Source: Stenotrophomonas bentonitica (GTDB lineage Bacteria; Pseudomonadota; Gammaproteobacteria; Xanthomonadales; Xanthomonadaceae). From it: a stretch of DNA of 64,000 nucleotides. The notes under the pieces are model-generated. The model was not told the origin of the DNA, did not search any database, and saw only the letters and a list, made by a program, of their open reading frames with translations. Shown piece by piece: positions 36,091 to 43,462 of the stretch. The translations under genes and the position numbers were made by a program. Location of the stretch: the NCBI RefSeq assembly GCF_013185915.1, contig NZ_JAAZUH010000002.1, positions 558,001 to 622,000 of the forward strand. Direction: 5' to 3'. Numbering within the stretch: the stretch's first letter is position 1; each line of letters opens with the position of its first letter.

Positions 36091-37016
36091 CTACTCCATC
36101 CAGCCAACATGGTCGCATCGATATCAAGGCTGTCCTGGCGGCATTGGCCGTCGTGCTGATCTGGAGTACCACCTTCTCCTTCGCCAGCGACGCCATCCGA
36201 CAGGTGGGTCCGTGGGGATTTCGCTTCTACAGCACGCTGGCCGGCCTGATCGTACTGCTGCCGTTCTTTCGCCGCAGTCTGGTCGATATCCAGAAGATGG
36301 AGCCGAAGTGTCGCCTGCACATGCTCTGGGCAGTAACGCTCAACGGTACGGTAGTGGCGGCCATCAACATTCTGGCACTCGCCTACTTCGCTGCGACGAC
36401 CGTGCTGACACTGATGTACACGATGCCAGCCTTCGTAGCCGTAATGGAAGCGGTGAAAGAGAGGCGCTTTACCCGGAGCGTGATCTGGTCTCCCGCGGCG
36501 GCATTGAGTGGCGTGATGCTTTATGCGGGCGGCGCCGGGCTGGGTGTAGGTGGGCTTCTGATCATGCTGAACGCGCTTCTCTGGGCGTGGGGGACCCAGC
36601 TTTCCGGAAGATCCGCGCAGGGATGTCGGCCGTCCACGCTGGTGACGGTGCAGGTAATGATCTCGTTTCTGGCTTCCATTCCGGCGCTTGCGCTGGCTTC
36701 CGCGCATGACGCTTCACTGGCTGCCTTGCCGGGGAGCCGCGACGTTGCGGGCATCCTGTATGTTGGGGTGTTGAATGGCCCGGTGGTCTTTGGACTGTGG
36801 TACTACGCAATACGGGGGCTGGGAGCAGAAAGGGCCTCGCGTTTTACACTGTCCGTGCCTTTGATCGGCGCCCTGTCTGCGGTCGTCTTCTTTGGAGAGG
36901 TGCTCGACGGGTTGCAGGCAGCCGGAATCGCGCTGGTGGTTGTGGGAATGGCCCTGCGAAGCGGCCGCATGTCCTTGCCCGCGAACTGCCGCGCGAGGAG
37001 TGCGGCCCCTGAGTGA
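36087..37016 (+). CDS. EamA-family exporter of the RiPP cluster
   Basis: A 309-residue drug/metabolite transporter with ten predicted helices in two EamA repeats (about 12-145 and 155-298). Its start overlaps the oxygenase stop (ATGA), so it belongs to the operon. Such exporters remove small amino-acid-like compounds, which fits secretion of the finished product and self-protection. A terminator follows directly. Confidence 0.85.
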   Translation: MTTPSSQHGRIDIKAVLAALAVVLIWSTTFSFASDAIRQVGPWGFRFYSTLAGLIVLLPFFRRSLVDIQKMEPKCRLHMLWAVTLNGTVVAAINILALAYFAATTVLTLMYTMPAFVAVMEAVKERRFTRSVIWSPAAALSGVMLYAGGAGLGVGGLLIMLNALLWAWGTQLSGRSAQGCRPSTLVTVQVMISFLASIPALALASAHDASLAALPGSRDVAGILYVGVLNGPVVFGLWYYAIRGLGAERASRFTLSVPLIGALSAVVFFGEVLDGLQAAGIALVVVGMALRSGRMSLPANCRARSAAPE

Positions 37017-37022
37017 ATGAAG

Positions 37023-37055
37023 AAGGGCGCAGCCGAAGCTGCGCCCTTTCTCTTA
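37023..37055 (+). terminator. Terminator of the RiPP operon
   Basis: Perfect 11-bp stem AAGGGCGCAGC / GCTGCGCCCTT, loop CGAA, then TTCTCTT. It begins seven bases after the EamA stop and lies between convergent operons. Confidence 0.88.
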
Positions 37056-37072
37056 AACATGTGACCCGCGAC

Positions 37073-38284
37073 TTACCAGAAGAACTGCAGACGCGCTTCC
37101 AGGATGTTCGGATCGTCATTGACGAACGTACGGCTGGTCGAGTTGTACTTCTTGCTGTCCACCATCACGTAGTTCAGGGCGAACTTGGTGTTGGAGCGCC
37201 AGTAGTAGTTCACGCCCACGGTCCAGATATCCATCTTTCCGCCCAGCACGCCGTCCACGATCGGCGGGCGACCGGCAACCGGGTTGGCATTCAGATGGCC
37301 GTCGTCCAGGTTCATCGAGTCGTAGCGTGCGCCCAGCTGCCACATGCCGCGGCTCGGCTCGTCCGGCAGGCCGGTGGTCGGGGTGCCGCCCTTGTAGCCC
37401 CAGCTTTCGCCGGTGATGTTCCACAGGCCGCTGACGTAGAAGCCGTCGCTGGTGTAGTTGTCGCGCGTCATGCGCTTGGCTTCGCTGGTGTAGTACTCGG
37501 CCTGGGCCTTGAACGGGCCGCCGATGTACATCGCTTCAGCGCCGATCGTCTTGACCCGGTCGGTGTCGGTCAGGTTGCCGCTGTCGACCAGGCGCACGGT
37601 GGCCAGGTCGGCGTTCGGACGTGCACGCACGCGCAGGGTGTCGGCGTCGGTGTCGTAGTCGACATAGCTCAGGCCGAAGTGCAGGACCTGGCCCTTCTCG
37701 TTGATCGGCGCCCAGGTACCACGCGCGCCATAGCCGCTGCCGTGGGCCAGGTTGCGGGTCAGTTCGCGGCCGAAGGCGCTGGCGGTGACCGACCAGTTGG
37801 CGTCGCCGAAGCTGTACGCGCCACCGAGGCGACGGGCCACGGCGTAGGTGTTGGTGACCGCAGCCTTGGAGATGAAGTCGTTGTTCTTGGTGCTGGACAG
37901 TTCTTCCAGGCTGTTCGGCTGCTTGAACTGGCCCAGCTGCACGAAGTGGTTGGCGTTGCCAGCCAGCTTGTACTTCACGTTGGTGTCCAGGAACTTGTCG
38001 GCCTTGGCGTCATAACCGACCACCCATTCCACGTTGCCCGGGCCCTTGCCCTTGAGCACCAGCTCGGCGCGGCGCAGCTCGAATTCGCTGTCCTTGCCGT
38101 TGGCGGCATCGCCACCGTTGAGGTCGGTCACATCGTTGTCGAACCAGTTGCCGTCGGCCTGGACCAGGCCTTCGAAGGTGATCTCCGAGCCGCCGATCAC
38201 GTCGATGGCCACTTCAGCGTGGGCGGCCGGCACGAACAGCGCAGCAGCCACGGCCGCAGTGAGGAGTTGGCGATGCAGTTTCAT
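37073..38284 (-). CDS. OprP/OprO-like phosphate-selective porin
   Basis: A 403-residue outer-membrane protein: signal peptide (TAAVAAALFVPAAHA) and a beta-barrel of the phosphate-selective porin O/P family, ending in the typical aromatic C-terminus (ILEARLQFFW). It should bring phosphate or pyrophosphate across the outer membrane to the PstS proteins. A PHO-box-like site lies 66 bp upstream. The start at 38284 gives the signal peptide; a longer frame upstream is spurious. Confidence 0.88.
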   Translation of the reverse strand: MKLHRQLLTAAVAAALFVPAAHAEVAIDVIGGSEITFEGLVQADGNWFDNDVTDLNGGDAANGKDSEFELRRAELVLKGKGPGNVEWVVGYDAKADKFLDTNVKYKLAGNANHFVQLGQFKQPNSLEELSSTKNNDFISKAAVTNTYAVARRLGGAYSFGDANWSVTASAFGRELTRNLAHGSGYGARGTWAPINEKGQVLHFGLSYVDYDTDADTLRVRARPNADLATVRLVDSGNLTDTDRVKTIGAEAMYIGGPFKAQAEYYTSEAKRMTRDNYTSDGFYVSGLWNITGESWGYKGGTPTTGLPDEPSRGMWQLGARYDSMNLDDGHLNANPVAGRPPIVDGVLGGKMDIWTVGVNYYWRSNTKFALNYVMVDSKKYNSTSRTFVNDDPNILEARLQFFW

Positions 38285-38349
38285 GGAAAGGAGCCTTGCA
38301 GGCAGGTGGGAAGATGCTGCGCAGGCTAATAAGTGAAGATTGCGTAAAT

Positions 38350-38367
38350 ATGACAGTTTCAGACAAA
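38350..38367 (-). promoter_or_regulatory. PHO-box-like site before the porin gene
   Basis: Minus strand TTTGTCTGAAACTGTCAT: a 7-4-7 repeat whose second half is a perfect CTGTCAT. Confidence 0.6.
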
Positions 38368-38466
38368 GCGTCCCCAGGCCCGGGCCCGGTGGCAGCTGGG
38401 GTTGCCCAAGCTGCCTGAAACAGATGACTGCCCGGTTGCGTCCAGATGGCAGTCGCCGGGGGCGGC

Positions 38467-39153
38467 TCAGGCGGCGGTTTTCTGCTTGAACCGGCACAGG
38501 TCGCGGATCACGCACTGCGGGCAGTCCGGCTTGCGCGCCTTGCACACGTAACGGCCGTGCAGGATCAGCCAATGGTGGGCGTCGAGCAGGAACTCGGCCG
38601 GAATCGCCTTCACCAGGCCGTCCTCCACTGCACGCACGTCCTTGCCCGGCGCCAGGCCGGTCCGGTTGGCCACCCGGAAGATGTGCGTGTCCACGGCCAT
38701 CACCGGTTCGCCGAAGGCGGTGTTGAGCACCACGTTGGCGGTCTTGCGCCCGACCCCGGGCAGGGCCTCCAGCGCGGCGCGGTCGCGCGGCACCTCGCCG
38801 CCATGCTGTTCGATCAGCAACCGGCAGGTGGCAATCACGTTCTTCGCCTTCGCGTTGAACAGCCCGATGGTGGCGATGTATTTCTTCAGCCCGTCTTCGC
38901 CCAGCGCCAGGATCGCCTGCGGCGTGTTGGCCACCGGGAACAGTTTGCGCGTGGCCTTGTTGACGCCGACATCGGTGGCCTGCGCCGACAGCGCCACCGC
39001 CACCAGCAGTTCGAACGGCGTGCTGTATTCCAGTTCGGTTTTTGGATGCGGATTGAGTTCGCGCAGGCGGGTGAACATCTCCACCACGTCGGCCTTGGGC
39101 ATGCGCGCGCTGCGCGGTGCGGCCCGGGGTGCGGTTTTTGCAGCGGTTGGCAT
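38467..39153 (-). CDS. nth: Endonuclease III
   Basis: A 228-residue DNA glycosylase/AP lyase for oxidised pyrimidines. The HhH motif with catalytic Lys is LPGVGRKTANVVLNT, the catalytic Asp is in MAVDTHIFRV, and the [4Fe-4S] cluster cysteines are in CKARKPDCPQCVIRDLC. A short basic N-terminal tail precedes the core. Its start overlaps the stop of the small gene upstream by one base. Confidence 0.96.
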   Translation of the reverse strand: MPTAAKTAPRAAPRSARMPKADVVEMFTRLRELNPHPKTELEYSTPFELLVAVALSAQATDVGVNKATRKLFPVANTPQAILALGEDGLKKYIATIGLFNAKAKNVIATCRLLIEQHGGEVPRDRAALEALPGVGRKTANVVLNTAFGEPVMAVDTHIFRVANRTGLAPGKDVRAVEDGLVKAIPAEFLLDAHHWLILHGRYVCKARKPDCPQCVIRDLCRFKQKTAA

Positions 39154-39566
39154 CAGGAAGGCTTTCCAGCGGCCTTGGCCTTGGCGCGCGCGAGGATCGC
39201 AGCAGCGGCCGGCGGCAGGGCCGGTTTCAGGTCGGGGGTGGGGGCGGGCGGGGCACGGCGTGCCTCGCGTTCGGCCGCGCGTCGCGCCAGCCGTTGCGCG
39301 CGCGCCTGGTAGCGCTCACGCGCGGCCCAGGCGCGCTGCAGCTGGCGCTGGGCCTGGAGCAGGCGGGTCGGCAGGTCCGGGTGGCCAGGCACCAGGGTGT
39401 CGTCGCCGGGCGCGGGCACGTAGTCCATCAACCCGGCTGCCAGCGCGGCGTCCAGATCGTCGGCCAGCACGCAGCGCAGCACCTCACCTCCCTGAACCAT
39501 GGGGCGGTTGACCGGGGGCGCGGTGGTGGCACCATCGTCGGCAACGGTCAGGGGCACGTCGGCCAC
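39153..39566 (-). CDS. Hypothetical protein coupled to nth
   Basis: 137 residues from a GTG at 39566 with AGGAG eight bases upstream. The middle (VLRCVLADDLDAALAAGLMDYVP) may be a small folded part; the rest is an Arg/Ala-rich helical stretch and a Pro/Ala-rich tail ending in basic residues. No family is recognised. The one-base stop/start overlap with nth (TGATG) shows translational coupling, so a role with endonuclease III or nucleic acid is possible but unproven. Confidence 0.65.
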   Translation of the reverse strand: MADVPLTVADDGATTAPPVNRPMVQGGEVLRCVLADDLDAALAAGLMDYVPAPGDDTLVPGHPDLPTRLLQAQRQLQRAWAARERYQARAQRLARRAAEREARRAPPAPTPDLKPALPPAAAAILARAKAKAAGKPS

Positions 39567-39736
39567 GGCGGAAACTCCTGGTAAAACGTTAAAAAAAAGT
39601 GATTTTGAACTCTGGAAACGAAAGCAGGTCAAAGCCTCCGTCGTTAGTGGCGGTTCAACGTTGCGGCGGCTATCCTAACCCGTCGCCTCAGGGCGGCCCA
39701 ATGCGTCCTGAGTTACCACCCCTGGAGAAACGTTTG

Positions 39737-40438
39737 ATGAAGTTGCGTTCTATCGCGGTCGCCGTCGCGGCCCTGGCCCTGACGGGCAATGCCTTCGCCC
39801 AGGACACTTCGTCCGAAAAGGGCAAGCTGAGCTATTACTTCGGTTACGACTACGGCAACAACCTGGCCGAGCTCACCCAGCGTGGCGAGCAGCTGGACAT
39901 CAACTCGGTGGTGAAGGGCCTGCAGGACGCCTACGCCAAGAAGCAGCCGGCGATCACCGCCGAGCAGCTGAAGCCGGCCGTTGAAGCGTTCCAGAAGCGT
40001 GAGCAGGGTCGTGCCCAGGCCGCCAAGGCCGAGTACGAAAAGGCTGCCGGCGAAAACAAGACCAAGAGCACCCAGTTCCTGGCCGCCAACAAGGCCAAGG
40101 CCGGCGTGCAGACCCTGCCGAGCGGCGTGCAGTACCGCGTCGTTGAAACCGGCTCGGGCGCCAAGCCGACCCAGGCCAGCACCGTGCAGCTGGAAGTGGC
40201 CGGTCCGTACCCGTTCGGCCAGCGTCCGGCCGAAGCGCGTCCGGCCCAGCAGATTCCTTCGATCAAGGTCAGCGAAGTCGAAATGAAGGCCATGCGCGAA
40301 GTGCTGCTGCAGATGCCGGCTGGTTCCAAGTGGGAAGTCACCCTGCCGCCGGAACAGGCCTACGGTGCCGACCCGCGTACCCCGTTCCCGCCGAACGTGG
40401 CCGTGCAGTTTGAAATCAAGCTGGTCAGCGTCAAGTAA
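39737..40438 (+). CDS. Secreted FKBP-type peptidyl-prolyl isomerase-like protein
   Basis: A 233-residue exported protein: signal peptide (AVAALALTGNAFA), the helical FKBP N-terminal dimerisation domain (KLSYYFGYDYGNNL; long charged helix at about 85-125) and a C-terminal FKBP-like domain. That domain keeps GVQYRVVETGSGAKPT and WEVTLPPEQAYGA but lacks the usual Y-x-G...FDSS segment that builds the active site. It may be a chaperone more than an isomerase. The ATG at 39737 has GGAG upstream. A terminator follows. Confidence 0.82.
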   Translation: MKLRSIAVAVAALALTGNAFAQDTSSEKGKLSYYFGYDYGNNLAELTQRGEQLDINSVVKGLQDAYAKKQPAITAEQLKPAVEAFQKREQGRAQAAKAEYEKAAGENKTKSTQFLAANKAKAGVQTLPSGVQYRVVETGSGAKPTQASTVQLEVAGPYPFGQRPAEARPAQQIPSIKVSEVEMKAMREVLLQMPAGSKWEVTLPPEQAYGADPRTPFPPNVAVQFEIKLVSVK

Positions 40439-40453
40439 CAACGGCTAAAACAG

Positions 40454-40490
40454 AAAACGCGTCGATGGCAACATCGGCGCGTTTTTTGTT
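40454..40490 (+). terminator. Terminator after the FKBP-like gene
   Basis: A 14-bp stem with one G-T pair (AAAACGC...GCGTTTT outer, CGATG/CATCG inner), loop GCAA, then a T-run. Confidence 0.88.
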
Positions 40491-40545
40491 TCTGGATTCG
40501 CGTTACTGTTGTCCCGTGCATTATCCGGAACATTCCCCCCATGCC

Positions 40546-41328
40546 ATGCCCAGCCCCTGCATCGGAATCTGCGCGCTCGACCGCGCGGGCCTGTGCGGCG
40601 GCTGCCTGCGCAACGTGGACGAAATCACCCGCTGGTCGACCATGAGCCGACACGAACAGGAACACGTGATGCAGCAGGTATTGCCGCTGCGCGAGCAGCT
40701 GCGACAGTCGCTGGGCAGCTCGCTGGCCGCGCACGAGCGCCTGCTGCGCGCGCTGCACCCGCTGGATGCGCCGCCCGGCGGCGATGGCTGGAACCGCAGC
40801 GAACTGGCCGACCTGCTGCCCCCCGGGCCGCCGGTGGAAGCGGCGGTGCTGGCCGGCATCATTCCGCGTGCCGGCGGTGCGCAGGTGCTGCTGACCCGCC
40901 GCACCGACACCCTGCGCCAGCACGGCGGCCAGGTTGGCTTTCCCGGCGGACGCCAGGAGCCGGATGACCGCGACGCGGTGGCCGCGGCGATCCGCGAAAG
41001 CAACGAGGAGATCGCCCTGCAGCACGACCAGGTGCAGGTGCTGGGCTACCTGGATCCCTTCGTGACCATCACCGGCTACCGGGTGATGCCGGTGGTGGCG
41101 GTGATCGACCCGGGGTTCGTGGCGGTGCCGCAGCCCGATGAAGTGGCCGAAGTCTTTGAAGTACCGTTCGATTACCTGATGGATCCGGCCAACCTGCACC
41201 AGGTCGAGATCGACCACCGCGGCCGGATCCGCCATGTACTGGAGTACGGCTGGCCCGGCCAGCGGATCTGGGGCGCGACCGCCGCCATCCTGTACAACCT
41301 GCGCCGCCGCCTGGAGCAAACCGAATGA
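40546..41328 (+). CDS. DUF1289-Nudix fusion, CoA-pyrophosphatase-like
   Basis: 260 residues. The first 50 form a DUF1289 module with its cysteines (PCIGICALDRAGLCGGCLRN) and WSTMS. After a helical linker comes a Nudix hydrolase of the CoA-pyrophosphatase type: GGQVGFPGGRQEPDD and the Nudix box end AIRESNEEIAL. It likely cleaves CoA or a related nucleotide diphosphate. The ATG at 40546 was chosen; a GTG at 40516 is possible. It overlaps sseA by 4 bp. Confidence 0.85.
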   Translation: MPSPCIGICALDRAGLCGGCLRNVDEITRWSTMSRHEQEHVMQQVLPLREQLRQSLGSSLAAHERLLRALHPLDAPPGGDGWNRSELADLLPPGPPVEAAVLAGIIPRAGGAQVLLTRRTDTLRQHGGQVGFPGGRQEPDDRDAVAAAIRESNEEIALQHDQVQVLGYLDPFVTITGYRVMPVVAVIDPGFVAVPQPDEVAEVFEVPFDYLMDPANLHQVEIDHRGRIRHVLEYGWPGQRIWGATAAILYNLRRRLEQTE

Positions 41329-42233
41329 CTGCCTCGAATCCGGATACCTGGACTACCCTGGTCGACGTTGCGACCTTGTCGAACGCGCTGGGCCAGGCGG
41401 ACACCCGCCTGCTCGACGCGCGCGCCACCGCCAGTGCCGCGCCGCGCCTGCTGGATGTGCGCTTTTCGCTTGCCGACCCGCAGTCCGGGGCGCAGGCCTA
41501 CGCGCAGGGGCACCTGCCCGGTGCGGTGCAGGCCGATCTCAACCGCGACCTGGCCGACATGGACCGGGTCGGACACGGCCGCCATCCGCTGCCGGACAGC
41601 GAGGTCTTCGCCGCCACGCTGGGGCGTTGGGGCATCGGTCCGGACACGCAGGTGGTGGTGTACGACGGCGGCGATGGCAGCATGGCCGCCGCGCGGGCAT
41701 GGTGGCTGCTGCGGCTGATCGGGCATGCCCGGGTCGCGGTGCTCGATGGGGGCGTGGCCGCCTGGCAGGCGGCGGGCCTGCCGCTGAGCACCGACGCGCC
41801 GGAGATTGCCGCGCTGCCGCCGTACCCGGGGCGTTTCGACAGCACCCGGGTCGCGACGGTGGACGAAGTGGCCGCGCGGCTGAAGCATGCGCCGGGCTGG
41901 TTGCTGGACGCGCGCGCCGGCGAACGTTTCCGCGGCGAGGTGGAACCGCTGGACCCGGTCGCCGGGCACGTGCCCGGTGCGGTCAACCGTCCGTTCGGGT
42001 TGAACGTGCATGCGGGCCGGCTGCGCCCTGCCGCCGAGCTGCAGGCCGAACTGCGGCCGTTGATCGGCCGCCATGATCCCAGCGAGGTGGTGGTCATGTG
42101 CGGCTCGGGCGTGACCGCCTGCCACCTGCTGCTGGCGATGGAAGTGGCCGGGCTGCACGGCGCCCGCGTGTACGCGGACTCGTGGAGCGGGTGGGTAGGT
42201 GATTCGTCGCGGCCGGTGGCGACAGGCGACTGA
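41325..42233 (+). CDS. sseA: 3-mercaptopyruvate sulfurtransferase (two-domain rhodanese)
   Basis: A 302-residue protein with two rhodanese domains (about 10-145 and 165-295). The active-site loop CGSGVTA is the form typical of mercaptopyruvate sulfurtransferases; classical thiosulfate enzymes have CRKGVTA. The N-terminal domain has the structural motif GHLPGAVQADLNRDLAD. It transfers sulfur from mercaptopyruvate to acceptors such as cyanide or thioredoxin. It is coupled to the Nudix gene and ends base-to-base with the convergent amidase. Confidence 0.92.
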   Translation: MTASNPDTWTTLVDVATLSNALGQADTRLLDARATASAAPRLLDVRFSLADPQSGAQAYAQGHLPGAVQADLNRDLADMDRVGHGRHPLPDSEVFAATLGRWGIGPDTQVVVYDGGDGSMAAARAWWLLRLIGHARVAVLDGGVAAWQAAGLPLSTDAPEIAALPPYPGRFDSTRVATVDEVAARLKHAPGWLLDARAGERFRGEVEPLDPVAGHVPGAVNRPFGLNVHAGRLRPAAELQAELRPLIGRHDPSEVVVMCGSGVTACHLLLAMEVAGLHGARVYADSWSGWVGDSSRPVATGD

Positions 42234-42803
42234 TCAGGGCGCCAACGGTTCCAGCGCCACCGCCGCCAACACCCGCGGCCACGGAAACAGCGGGCCCGGG
42301 TCGCGTTTGCGCGCCACCTGGCGTTCGGGGTCGTCGCTGGCCGGTTCCAGGCGCGTGTCCAGGCTTTCGTGGCCCGCGATGTGGCGCAGGCCGGGCAGGG
42401 TGTGGCACAGGTGCTGCAGCAGGTCGATCAGTGCGGCGATCTGCACGTCCGGGTAGGCCTCGGACATTTCCTGGTGGCGCGAGTCCAGCCAGTGCGGATA
42501 GCGCCCGCTGTTGACCAGCTCGATGCCGATCGAACGCGGGTTGTAGCCGCTCACATGATGGGCCACGCGTTCCACCGGCACGTACTGCACGATGCTGCCG
42601 TCGCGGTCGATGTAGTAATGCCCGCTGTTGCCGCTGCCGCTGTCGTACAGCACCCGCTCGCCATAGCTGCGGGCCATCTCCAGGTCCGGCAGTTCGGTGC
42701 AGTGGATCACCACCAGGTCCACCTCCGCCGGCGCGCGTTCGCCCAGCTGCGCCACGTAGGGCAGCGGCTGCGGGTCGATCCGGGGCGGGGCGCGTTCGGG
42801 CAT
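42234..42803 (-). CDS. AmpD-like N-acetylmuramoyl-L-alanine amidase
   Basis: A 189-residue Amidase_2 (PGRP-fold) enzyme. Zinc ligands can be seen in VVIHCTEL, in the GHESLDT region (His) and in KRDPGPLFPW (Asp). There is no signal peptide, so it probably acts in the cytoplasm on recycled anhydro-muropeptides, as AmpD does; loss of such enzymes derepresses beta-lactamase in this genus. Which of the genus's amidases it is cannot be said. Confidence 0.85.
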   Translation of the reverse strand: MPERAPPRIDPQPLPYVAQLGERAPAEVDLVVIHCTELPDLEMARSYGERVLYDSGSGNSGHYYIDRDGSIVQYVPVERVAHHVSGYNPRSIGIELVNSGRYPHWLDSRHQEMSEAYPDVQIAALIDLLQHLCHTLPGLRHIAGHESLDTRLEPASDDPERQVARKRDPGPLFPWPRVLAAVALEPLAP

Positions 42804-42860
42804 GCGCCGATGCTAGCATTCAGGGATGAGCGCTTACATCGATTTCCGCCCGGTGGCTGC

Positions 42861-43388
42861 ATGAGCCGCGGCCACTGCATCCTGTCCCATGGTTTCGAAA
42901 GCGGCCCCGACGCCACCAAGGTCACCGCACTTGCCGACGTGGCCGAGCGCCTCGGCTGGACCCACGAACGCCCCGATTACACCGACCTGGACGCGATGCG
43001 CGAGGTCAGCAGCGTGGGCGACGTGCCAGCCCGCCTGCAACGCCTGGTGGAACGCGCCCGCGCGGCCGCCGCGCAGGGGCCGGTGGTGCTGGCCGGTTCG
43101 TCGCTGGGGGCCTACATCTCGGCCATCGCCTCGCTGCAGGTGCCCACCCGTGGCCTGTTCCTGATGGTGCCGCCGACCCGGATGGGGCCGATGCCGCTGC
43201 TGGACGCGGCCCCGGTGCCGACCAGCGTGGTCCACGCCTGGCAGGACGAGCTGATCCCGGCCGCCGAGGTGATCGCCTGGGCCCAGGCGCGCTCCGCCCG
43301 GCTGCTGCTGGTCGAAGACGGGCACCGCCTCGAAAACTACGTCGAGGCCTCCGCGCGCGCGTTCGAAGAGTTGTTGAAAGGCGTGTAA
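42861..43388 (+). CDS. Small alpha/beta hydrolase
   Basis: A 175-residue minimal alpha/beta-hydrolase of the YqiA/RBBP9 kind: oxyanion region CILSHGFESGPDATK, nucleophile elbow LAGSSLGAY (Ser), acid in VVHAWQDELIP and the His in LLVEDGHRLENY. The substrate is unknown. A 12-codon reading frame (42826-42864, ATG preceded by AGGG) ends by overlapping this start, which could couple translation. Confidence 0.85.
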   Translation: MSRGHCILSHGFESGPDATKVTALADVAERLGWTHERPDYTDLDAMREVSSVGDVPARLQRLVERARAAAAQGPVVLAGSSLGAYISAIASLQVPTRGLFLMVPPTRMGPMPLLDAAPVPTSVVHAWQDELIPAAEVIAWAQARSARLLLVEDGHRLENYVEASARAFEELLKGV

Positions 43389-43462
43389 ATCGGGGGGTGT
43401 GACGGTCCCCCGGCTGCGGTCACGTACAATGGCCGGTCCGCTGACCTGCCGAACCTGATTCC

